Assembly: GCA_023451115.1 (NCBI GenBank)
Contig: JAEXFV010000189.1
Coordinates: forward strand, 1-16,791
Direction of reading: 5' to 3'
DNA from: Bacillota bacterium
GTDB lineage: Bacteria; Bacillota; Clostridia; Christensenellales; CAG-138
Length of the DNA stretch: 16,791 nt
The notes beneath the pieces were generated by a model, which saw nothing but the letters and a program-made list of their open reading frames with translations, was not told where the DNA came from and ran no database searches. A program made the translations under genes and the position numbers. Of the stretch, positions 6,724 through 12,367 are shown piece after piece (position 1 is the first letter of the stretch; each line of letters begins with the position of its first letter).

Positions 6724-7611
6724 TTACGCCTCCATCTCCTCATCTGTGGTTACCATGGTACCAATGCCTTTGTCCGTAAAAATCTCCAACAGCAGCGGAT
6801 GAGGGATGGTGCCGTCCAGAATATGGGTGCGTCTTACCCCGCTTTCCACGCTTTGGATGCAGCCCTCCACTTTGGGAATCATTCCGCCTTCAATCACGCC
6901 GCTTTCAATATATTGCTTTGCTTCGCTTACCGTGATGTGGGAAAGCAGGGTTTCCGGATCTTGGGGGTCGGTACGGATGCCGTCGATATCCGTGAGGAAC
7001 ATCAGCTTTTCCGCCCCCAGCTCCGCCGCGATTTTCCCTGCTACCGTATCTGCATTAATGTTGAAGCTGCTGCCGTCTGGCCCTGCACCTACCGGGGCGA
7101 TAACGGGAATGTATTCGTCCAGGCACAGGTGCTTGAGCAGCTTTGTGTTGATGCAGGTGATTTCGCCCACATACCCCAGATCTACCCCATCTTCAGGGGC
7201 GCGCTTCACGGCTTCAATTAGGTTGGCGTCCTTACCGCACAGGCCGATGGCCTTGCCGCCCAGCACGTTGAGCTTGGCAGTAATGTCTTTATTGATTTTT
7301 CCTGTCAGCACCATCTGTACCACATCCATGGTGTCCCGGTCGGTAATGCGCAGGCCGTTGTGGAATTTAGGGGTAATATTCAGCTGCTGCAGCAGCTTGT
7401 TGATTTCCGGGCCGCCGCCATGCACCACGATGGGGTTTACGCCAACGTATTTGAGCAAGGTGATGTCCTGGAGGATCTTTTGCGTGAGGTTGTCATTCAG
7501 CATGGCGTTGCCGCCGTACTTTACCACTACAATTTTCCCGGACAGGCGCTGGATGTAGGGCAACGCTTCGATGAGGATGCCCGCTTTACGAATTAAGGTA
7601 TCGTTTTTCAT
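6724..7611 (-). CDS. argB: Acetylglutamate kinase
   Basis: Phosphorylates N-acetylglutamate, usually the arginine-feedback-controlled step where argJ or cyclic pathways operate. It has 295 residues. The amino-acid kinase fold is shown by V-K31-Y-G-G-N (catalytic Lys and phosphate loop), H64-G-G-G67-P-E-I-N, and a later NADTVAGKIAAELGA substrate/ATP region. A roughly 20-residue N-terminal helix (LIRKAGILIEALPYI) precedes the first strand; this helix is typical of arginine-sensitive hexameric NAGKs, so feedback inhibition is likely but inferred. AGGAG lies 5 nt before the ATG. The 50-nt gap to argC contains a TATAAT without a convincing -35. Confidence 0.95.
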   Translation of the reverse strand: MKNDTLIRKAGILIEALPYIQRLSGKIVVVKYGGNAMLNDNLTQKILQDITLLKYVGVNPIVVHGGGPEINKLLQQLNITPKFHNGLRITDRDTMDVVQMVLTGKINKDITAKLNVLGGKAIGLCGKDANLIEAVKRAPEDGVDLGYVGEITCINTKLLKHLCLDEYIPVIAPVGAGPDGSSFNINADTVAGKIAAELGAEKLMFLTDIDGIRTDPQDPETLLSHITVSEAKQYIESGVIEGGMIPKVEGCIQSVESGVRRTHILDGTIPHPLLLEIFTDKGIGTMVTTDEEMEA

Positions 7612-7661
7612 AACTTCTCCTATGGGTTACTACCTGGGGGAACCCTTCTATTATAACATAC

Positions 7662-8705
7662 TTATAAATTCCATGGGGGCATGGAAAGCCCCATGGTTTC
7701 TTCTAGGCCAAAAAGCAGGTTCATGTTTTGCACAGCCTGTCCGGCAGCGCCTTTGATCAGGTTATCAATGCAGGATACCAATACAAGCCGGCCAACCCGT
7801 TGATCCAGCACCATGCCGATGGCGATGCGGTTGGAGCCTACCACATGCTTGAGCTCCGGCAGCTGGCCAGGCGGACAAATGGTGACAAAAGGCTCGTCCT
7901 GGTAAAACTCCCGATACGCCGCATAAAGGCCGGCAGCATCCAGCTTGCCGGTATAGGTTGCATAACTGGTGGCCAGTATGCCCCGTTTAATAGGCAAAAG
8001 ATGCGGGGTGAAGGAAAGGGCGATGGGCGCGCCGTTGAGCTTGCCCAGCTCCTGCTCAATTTCTGAGGTGTGCCGGTGGGTTCCTACTTTGTAGGCTTTC
8101 ATGCTGCCATCCAGTTCGCAAAAATGGGTCTGTTCCGCCAGGCCTTTGCCTGCGCCGGTAGCCCCGGACTTGGCGTCGATAATGATGCTCATGGGCTGGA
8201 TAAGCCCCAGCTTTACAGCAGGCGCCAGCGCCAGGATGGAGCAGGTTGTGTAACAGCCAGGGTTTCCAATCAACTGCGCATTTTGGATGGCTGCCCGGTG
8301 CAGCTCTGGAAGGCCGTAAACCGACTTTTGCAGCAGCTCCGGGCAAGAGTGTGTATCTTTATACCATTTTTCGTATACAGCAGGATCATCGTAGCGAAAG
8401 TCTCCCGAAAAATCCACCACCTTAAGTCCGGCCTGGTATAATGCGGGAACCACTTCCTTAGACGCCCCATGGGGCAGGGAAACAAAGGCGATGTCGCAAT
8501 CCCGGGCGATGCGGGAAACATCCAGCTCACACAAAGCGGGAAGGCCGGGGATACCGCGATATCCGGGATAAAGGCTGCAAAATTCTTCCCCTGCAGCGGA
8601 ATGAGAACACAGCGCCGCAATGGTTACCTGAGGATGCTGGCAAAGCAGACGCACCAGCTCTTCCCCTGCATAGCCTGTCGCGCCCAAAACCCCCACGCGT
8701 ATCAT
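7662..8705 (-). CDS. argC: N-acetyl-gamma-glutamyl-phosphate reductase
   Basis: NADPH-dependent reduction of acetylglutamyl phosphate to the semialdehyde. Starting at ATG 8705 the protein has 347 residues; GGAGG (8720-8716) is then 10 nt away, whereas the upstream ATG at 8714 would be only about one base from it. The Rossmann loop is G8-A-T-G-Y-A-G14, DFSGDFR lies at 98-104, and the catalytic cysteine is C151 in GNPGCYTT. It is the first gene of the arg operon, directly after the promoter with ARG-like boxes. Order argC-B-D-F with no argJ between argC and argB differs from the Bacillus argCJBD order. Confidence 0.95.
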   Translation of the reverse strand: MIRVGVLGATGYAGEELVRLLCQHPQVTIAALCSHSAAGEEFCSLYPGYRGIPGLPALCELDVSRIARDCDIAFVSLPHGASKEVVPALYQAGLKVVDFSGDFRYDDPAVYEKWYKDTHSCPELLQKSVYGLPELHRAAIQNAQLIGNPGCYTTCSILALAPAVKLGLIQPMSIIIDAKSGATGAGKGLAEQTHFCELDGSMKAYKVGTHRHTSEIEQELGKLNGAPIALSFTPHLLPIKRGILATSYATYTGKLDAAGLYAAYREFYQDEPFVTICPPGQLPELKHVVGSNRIAIGMVLDQRVGRLVLVSCIDNLIKGAAGQAVQNMNLLFGLEETMGLSMPPWNL

Positions 8706-8741
8706 ATCGATCATGCCTCCCGATTTTCCAAATAATTGATT

Positions 8742-8776
8742 TTAATAATTATACATATTTAAGTTTAAATATTCAA
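8742..8776 (-). promoter_or_regulatory. arg operon promoter with two ARG-box-like operators
   Basis: On the minus strand TTGAAT (8776-8771), a 17-nt spacer and TATAAT (8753-8748) form a near-consensus promoter; RNA would begin near 8741, about 36 nt before the argC ATG. Two 14-nt sequences resemble half-to-full ARG boxes (consensus TGAATWWWWATTCA): TGTATAATTATTAA at 8755-8742, overlapping the -10, and TGAATATTTAAACT at 8775-8762, overlapping the -35. Their centres are 20 bp apart, about two helical turns, as in tandem ArgR/AhrC operators. Repression by an ArgR homologue is inference; the regulator gene is not in the window. Confidence 0.65.
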
Positions 8777-8940
8777 TAGAAAAAACCAAAAAATTCTTGT
8801 TTTTCAAGGCAAAAAAATAGATACAATCTTTTTTAGGTGCATGCTTTTTCACTACTGGTCATGTGCAAGGAAAACCACAGGTTTCCCGGCGCCTATAAAA
8901 AATAGTATTTTATTTTGTTCTCTAAAAATGGATTAATCTG

Positions 8941-8969
8941 TGAAAAGCCTTGCAAATACAGGATTTTCC
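8941..8969 (-). other. Imperfect terminator-like hairpin, left flank
   Basis: Read on the minus strand, a short stem around CCTG...CAAGG is followed by CTTTT. It resembles the hairpin at 10959-10986 at the other end of the putative island, about 16 of 21 bases identical when aligned directly. Pairing is imperfect, so terminator function is doubtful. Confidence 0.3.
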
Positions 8970-9010
8970 AAAGATTGTGGCATTCGAAATAATAAAAATT
9001 TTTGCCGCTT

Positions 9011-9077
9011 TGGTGCCCAAATGGTGCCCGGATTTCCTATGGCGATATAAAACGATACGGGCAGATATAAGAAAAAC
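9011..9077. repeat. Left copy of a diverged direct repeat flanking the MarR/membrane-protein cassette
   Basis: It starts TGGTGCCCAAATGGTGCCC and continues to a GGCGATATAAAACGATAC segment and GAAAAACC. The copy at 10887-10965 has TGGTGCTAAAATGGTGCCC, then GGCGATATGAGAAAATAC and GAAAAACC in the same order and orientation, with about 12 extra bases in the middle. Minus-strand translations of the two copies share F-x-I-S-A-x-I-x-x-Y-R and, further on, G-H-H-x-x-T. Confidence 0.6.
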
Positions 9078-9087
9078 CATATTGTGC

Positions 9088-9118
9088 GAGAGCGAAAGCA
9101 CTCGTTGCTTTCGCTCTC
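9088..9118. repeat. Perfect 13-bp hairpin
   Basis: GAGAGCGAAAGCA (9088-9100) and its exact reverse complement (9106-9118) enclose a CTCGT loop. Only TT follows on the plus strand, so it is not a standard terminator. It lies next to the left direct repeat and may be part of an element end, an origin of transfer or a structured RNA. Confidence 0.6.
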
Positions 9119-9151
9119 TTGGCTGCCACATAAGCAGAGGCAGACGCACTT

Positions 9152-9195
9152 GTCAACGGCGGCGCATTTATGCGCCATTCATCTTGACTGTTGAC
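9152..9195. repeat. Nested inverted repeats upstream of the marR promoter
   Basis: GTCAAC (9152-9157) pairs with GTTGAC (9190-9195) and encloses an inner stem GGCGCA/TGCGCC (9161-9166 with 9171-9176). The inner part is GC-rich in AT-rich surroundings. It lies about 40 nt upstream of the -35 of the MarR promoter. Role unknown; an additional regulator site or remnant mobile-element end is possible. Confidence 0.45.
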
Positions 9196-9233
9196 GATGG
9201 CGGATGGCTCTGCTATTTGTTTTCTGAAAGGTA

Positions 9234-9262
9234 TTGATAAGAGTATGAAATCATACTATAAT
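9234..9262 (+). promoter_or_regulatory. Promoter of the marR / membrane-protein operon
   Basis: TTGATA (9234-9239), a 17-nt spacer and a perfect TATAAT (9257-9262) form a strong sigma-A-type promoter. Transcription would start near 9269, leaving a leader of about 29 nt with AAGGAG (9285-9290) seven bases before the ATG. The spacer consists almost entirely of one operator palindrome. Confidence 0.85.
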
Positions 9263-9282
9263 GCTTGGTATGATTTCATACT
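9242..9282 (+). promoter_or_regulatory. Paired operator palindromes, probable MarR autoregulation site
   Basis: GTATGAAATCATAC (9243-9256) and GTATGATTTCATAC (9268-9281) are each near-perfect 14-bp palindromes and are exact reverse complements of one another; with the flanking A and T they make a 15-bp perfect inverted repeat around the -10 hexamer. One copy fills the -35/-10 spacer and the other covers the transcription start. This is the layout expected for two dimers of the MarR protein encoded immediately downstream. Binding is inferred. Confidence 0.8.
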
Positions 9283-9297
9283 TTAAGGAGAATAAAT

Positions 9298-9735
9298 ATG
9301 AGGTTTGAAAAACATCCCGTTCTACAAGAGTTTGATCGTTTGAATAATGCTATTGATGAACTTTATCACGAGATTGCAACAATGCAGGGACTTTCTGATA
9401 GTGCTTATGCGATTTTGCAGGCAATTCTTGTATTAGGAAACGGCTGTACGCAGACAGAAATTTACAAGTACACACTCTTGAATAAGCAAACCGTAAATTC
9501 ATCGGCAAAAAAACTAAATCAAGACGGACTAATTGACTTTCAACCGGGTGTCGGACGAGAATTGAAAATATATTTAACCCCTAAAGGTGAAGCATTTGTA
9601 AGGGAAAAAATATTGCCTATTGAACAGGCGGAAAACAAAGTCTTTGAGGAAATGACCGATAAGGAACATCAAGAGATATTGCGCTTAATGGAAAAATATC
9701 TAACATCTTTCCGCAGTAAAATTATGAGGACATAA
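9298..9735 (+). CDS. MarR-family transcriptional regulator
   Basis: A 145-residue winged helix-turn-helix regulator of MarR size and layout. N-terminal dimerisation helix about 7-30, then DSAYAILQAILVLGNGCTQTEIYKYT (helices 2-3), the recognition helix region LNKQTVNSSAKKLNQDGLID (61-80), the beta-wing FQPGVGRELKIYLTPKG (81-97) and a long C-terminal dimerisation helix. The wing residues GRELKIYLT match the DxRxxxxxLT family pattern in a relaxed form. AAGGAG lies 7 nt before the ATG. Its TAA shares one base with the ATG of the next gene, so translation is coupled. It probably represses its own promoter through the flanking palindromes and responds to an unknown ligand. Base composition is visibly AT-richer than the arg genes, suggesting transfer. 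Confidence 0.9.
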   Translation: MRFEKHPVLQEFDRLNNAIDELYHEIATMQGLSDSAYAILQAILVLGNGCTQTEIYKYTLLNKQTVNSSAKKLNQDGLIDFQPGVGRELKIYLTPKGEAFVREKILPIEQAENKVFEEMTDKEHQEILRLMEKYLTSFRSKIMRT

Positions 9736-10424
9736 TGATGATACACAAAGTAATCAGTACAATCGGGTTAGGAATTTTGGGCGTTGACCCTTTTACAGCA
9801 GTTTACCTTTTGTCTATGGGATTGCGTAAAGAGAAGAAATCGAATATTGCGTTCTTCTTCCTCTCTTATGCGGGATTCAGCGTTTTTATCGGTGCCGTAC
9901 TTTCCGCCATCTTTGGTACTGCGGCAGTGGATATTCTCAAAAGCATGGTGCCTGGGGACAATAGCCCATTTTGGGCAGTTTTGGAGTTTGCGTTATCCGT
10001 TTTTATTCTGGTGTGGGTGTTGCGAAGGCTTTTTAGCGTTAGTAAGAAAAAAGAGGAAACGGAGAAGAAAGCTGTTAATGGTACTTGGATTAAGTATCTA
10101 AGTACCGGAGTTGTATTTGCAATCTCCTGTTTTACTGATCCCACTTATTATGCCGTTATCCTCTTGGGCGGCGAGACAGGAAACTTTCTTACGGCGACTC
10201 TGCTCTTGACAATTTGGTTTGTAGTCAGTCAGTTTATGGCACTAATTGTCTATACCGCTAACAGTTTAAATCTTCTGGACAAGTTGGTTACATTTGTCGA
10301 TAAACTGAAAAAGATAAAGATAAAGCCTATCACCTATGCACTTTATGCCGTATTAGGCATCATTGCTATCGTATTGCTGGTTGATACAGGATTTTATTTG
10401 TTTGACGGTAGATACCTGTTTTAA
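9735..10424 (+). CDS. Six-helix membrane protein, LysE-superfamily (GAP-like) candidate exporter
   Basis: A 229-residue integral membrane protein with six predicted helices at about 5-29, 37-61, 78-99, 120-145, 150-173 and 199-223, and a charged Lys/Glu loop (101-119) after helix 3. Helices 1 and 4 carry matching motifs, GVD18-P19-FTAVYLL and FTD135-P136-TYYAVILL, pointing to the internal two-fold repeat of the LysE superfamily (LysE, CadD, GAP/Sap groups). Those families export amino acids, cations or lipids, so the substrate here cannot be assigned. ATG 9735 overlaps the marR stop by one base; ATG 9738 is an alternative. GAGGA lies a few bases upstream. Being the only partner of an autoregulated MarR gene suggests inducible export of whatever the regulator senses. 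Confidence 0.75.
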   Translation: MMIHKVISTIGLGILGVDPFTAVYLLSMGLRKEKKSNIAFFFLSYAGFSVFIGAVLSAIFGTAAVDILKSMVPGDNSPFWAVLEFALSVFILVWVLRRLFSVSKKKEETEKKAVNGTWIKYLSTGVVFAISCFTDPTYYAVILLGGETGNFLTATLLLTIWFVVSQFMALIVYTANSLNLLDKLVTFVDKLKKIKIKPITYALYAVLGIIAIVLLVDTGFYLFDGRYLF

Positions 10425-10552
10425 TTACTTTTTGGCGTTTTCAATGCCCTGTCCGTGATATGAAACAGAGAACAGTTGTTGCGGTTTTTCTCCTAAAATT
10501 GCCAAAGGTCTCATACTGATTTGTTATAAAGGTAGAAAATAAGGCAAAGGGG

Positions 10553-10611
10553 GTTGGAAACTTCCCAACAACGAAAAACGCTTGCATTTTTCGGAAAGGG
10601 TACCCCTTTCC
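10553..10611. repeat. Three consecutive hairpins, possible transfer-origin remnant
   Basis: GTTGG/CCAAC (10553-10557 with 10565-10569), CGAAAAA/TTTTTCG (10572-10578 with 10587-10593) and GGAAAGGG/CCCTTTCC (10593-10600 with 10604-10611) follow each other almost without gaps. GCTTGC occurs in the loop of the second and again just after the third. The block looks like DNA seen near mobilisation genes of Firmicutes elements, from memory only; no relaxase gene is present. Confidence 0.45.
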
Positions 10612-10886
10612 AATGCTTGCTACGGAACTTTTCGCAAAGGAACAGAAAGGAAAGGATAATCTAAACAAATAGCAGCTTGCTTTGAAATGTTACGCACTTA
10701 AAGGTCATTTTTGAGGGAAAAGGTATAAATACCTTGCTGTATTGATTTTGGCGTCTGAAAAGCCTTTGATTGCAAGGCTTATTGAGCCTCTATTGCGTAA
10801 CAAAAAGCGTAAATACAAGAGCGTTTCTAAACTGTCTTTGCACGTGAGGTAAAGTTTCCCTATACTTGTGGTTGTTGCCTTGTTTA

Positions 10887-10965
10887 TGGTGCTAAAATGG
10901 TGCCCAACTCTATAAAACCAACTTATACGGCGATATGAGAAAATACAAGCGGAAATGGAAAAACC
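10887..10965. repeat. Right copy of the diverged direct repeat
   Basis: Partner of 9011-9077, same orientation. Shared blocks in order are TGGTGC-x-x-AAATGGTGCCC, GGCGATAT, ATAC with a nearby GC-x-GA, and GAAAAACC. The spacing between first and second block is about 12 bases longer here. The pair brackets the MarR/membrane-protein operon and its structured flanks. Confidence 0.6.
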
Positions 10966-10986
10966 CTTGTAAATCAAGGCTTTTTT
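10959..10986 (+). terminator. Terminator-like hairpin at the right end of the putative island
   Basis: CCTTG (10965-10969) pairs with CAAGG (10975-10979) around TAAAT; an A-rich 5' flank pairs with T residues after one C-C mismatch, and six T residues (10981-10986) follow. It could end plus-strand transcripts leaving the cassette, about 540 nt after the membrane-protein stop. Confidence 0.5.
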
Positions 10987-11178
10987 GATACTTCTATGAA
11001 CACTTGCAAGAAGTTATAAGACGATTTATGTCTATAAAATCAATAAAAAATAGATGGGCTACATTTTTTGGGAATTCAGGTATTGCATGCGAAGCTTGGA
11101 TTTGCCGGGGGGAAAAGCTCCCAGAGTATGAAAGTCAAACGGTTTTCCTCCGCTTTCCTTTCCCAATAAAATTGGATA

Positions 11179-11187
11179 TGGTATACT
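11179..11187 (+). promoter_or_regulatory. Possible extended -10 promoter upstream of the AEC gene
   Basis: TGG followed by TATACT (11182-11187) fits the extended -10 form; no good -35 is seen 17 nt upstream. It would give a leader of about 200 nt. In that leader CCCAAGG/CCTTGGG (11284-11290 with 11302-11308) competes with ATGCCC/GGGCAT (11281-11286 with 11289-11294). Confidence 0.3.
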
Positions 11188-11392
11188 GCAAAGAGCGGCT
11201 GGGATTGCAGGCGTTTGACGGCCTACCCCAGCATCAAAGGCTTTCGGGATTTCACGTTATAAATGAAAGGCAGGCAGGATATGCCCAAGGGCATGTTAAA
11301 GCCTTGGGAAAATAATTGGAGGCCGGACCCTGGCGTGGAAGAAGCTTTGCCAGAAAGCAAGAGGCCGCCCAGCATGGATGGGAGTGAATGCC

Positions 11393-12331
11393 GTGGAGAA
11401 TTTACTATTGTCCCTGAACATTGTGATGCCCCTGTTTATTATGATGGCGCTGGGGTATCTGCTGCGGCGCCTGAAATGCATCGATCCGGAGATCATTTCC
11501 AAAATGAATCGGTTGGCCTTTCAGGTATTTATCCCTTTATTGCTTTTTCAAAGCGTGTATGAGAGCGATATTACCAGCGCTCTGGATGGGAAACTCATCG
11601 GGTATGTATTGGGCGCAGTGTTGGTCAATTTCGTTCTGGTATGCTTATTATATTGGAAGATAGAGCCAAACCCGGCCCGGCGGGGGACGCTGATCCACGG
11701 CACGTTCCGGGGTAATACGGCGCTGTTTGGCATACCGGTAGCGTTGGCTCTGTTTGGGGAAGGAAATGTAGCCGCTGTGGCATTGGTGCTGGGCTGTACC
11801 ATTCCTTTGTTTAATATTCTGGCAGTGCTGACGCTTAACTTTTTCAGCGGCCATAAAGTGGTGTGGAAAACCGTGGCCAAGGATATTTTGACCAACCCGC
11901 TGATTATCGGCGTACTGTTGGGAATGGTTTTTGCACTGCTGCATCTTTCTTTGCCCCAGATGCTGTATCAGCCCATAAAGCGCTTGGCAGCTGTAGCCAC
12001 GCCGTTAAGTTTTATTTTATTGGGGGCGTCGTTTTCTTTCACTGCTGCGTCCCACAACCGCAACATGCTGCTTACTTCCACTGTGGTCAAGCTGGTGGTT
12101 ATGCCTGTGGCATGGATTGGTTTGGGCGCATTGCTGGGCTTCCGGGACCAGGCTTTGGCAGCGATTATGACGGTGTTTGCACCGCCCGCGGCAGTCACAT
12201 CTTTTTCCATGGCGCAAATGATGGGAGGAGATGTGGAGCTTGCCGGGGAAATCGTGGTGTTTACTTCCCTGTTTTCTATATTGACTCTATTTATATGGTT
12301 GTTTGCGATGAAAAACCTGGGCTGGCTTTAA
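11393..12331 (+). CDS. AEC-family permease (auxin efflux carrier / malate permease type)
   Basis: A transporter of about 312 residues with around ten hydrophobic helices, the size and arrangement of the AEC family. Seen in it: ENLLLSLNIVMPLFIMMALGYLLRR at the N-terminus, FQVFIPLLLFQSVY (43-56), F-R106-G-N-T-ALFGIP before the fourth-fifth helix, and the second-half repeat with TNPLIIGVLLG and a PLSFILLGASF helix. The GTG at 11393 is chosen because GGGAG lies 8 nt upstream and AEC proteins usually begin just before this LxxLNxVLPLF region; the ATG at 11378 gives five more residues but no good ribosome site. AEC members carry malate, malonate and other organic anions; the substrate here is unknown. 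The alaX-like gene follows after 36 nt. Confidence 0.87.
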   Translation: MENLLLSLNIVMPLFIMMALGYLLRRLKCIDPEIISKMNRLAFQVFIPLLLFQSVYESDITSALDGKLIGYVLGAVLVNFVLVCLLYWKIEPNPARRGTLIHGTFRGNTALFGIPVALALFGEGNVAAVALVLGCTIPLFNILAVLTLNFFSGHKVVWKTVAKDILTNPLIIGVLLGMVFALLHLSLPQMLYQPIKRLAAVATPLSFILLGASFSFTAASHNRNMLLTSTVVKLVVMPVAWIGLGALLGFRDQALAAIMTVFAPPAAVTSFSMAQMMGGDVELAGEIVVFTSLFSILTLFIWLFAMKNLGWL

Positions 12332-12367
12332 GCTGGGAATAGCCCGGGGATACGGGAGGAAAAAAGC

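Larger units (their letters stand above)
8777..9233. other. Gene-free stretch: arg upstream DNA and left flank of a probable insertion
   Basis: No convincing gene. Open frames here are short, have no ribosome site and no recognisable protein. It is AT-rich near the arg promoter. From about 8940 it holds a terminator-like hairpin (8941-8969), a TGGTGCCC double motif (9011-9029), a sequence resembling one on the other side of the MarR/membrane-protein pair, a perfect 13-bp hairpin (9088-9118), and nested inverted repeats (9152-9195). Confidence 0.6.
10425..11392. other. Gene-free stretch: right flank of the putative island and AEC leader
   Basis: About 970 bases with no gene I can support; open frames at 10441-10668 and 10705-10977 (minus) and 11004-11315 (plus) lack ribosome sites and recognisable protein. 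It contains three back-to-back hairpins (10553-10611), the right copy of the direct repeat (10887-10965), a terminator-like hairpin (10959-10986), and, after base composition returns toward that of the neighbours, a candidate promoter at 11179-11187 and a hairpin at 11284-11308 ahead of the AEC permease gene. Confidence 0.55.

Noticed and set aside
6469..7558. Two overlapping 250-residue plus-strand open frames
   Set aside because: Antisense to argB and the start of argD; products of GC-rich codon bias with no motif.
7640..7661. TATAAT between argC and argB as an internal promoter
   Set aside because: No acceptable -35 at 16-18 nt upstream, and the gene spacing fits read-through from the argC promoter.
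8922..9237. Short open frames on both strands in the arg/marR gap
   Set aside because: They span hairpins, lack ribosome sites and resemble no protein; the only interest is the partial similarity to the 10705-10977 frame, reported as a repeat.
10441..10977. Minus-strand open frames of 75 and 90 residues
   Set aside because: Low-complexity translations of hairpin-rich DNA without ribosome sites; treated as non-coding island flank.
11004..11315. 103-residue plus-strand open frame before the AEC gene
   Set aside because: No ribosome site, crosses the candidate promoter and changes composition midway; not protein-like.
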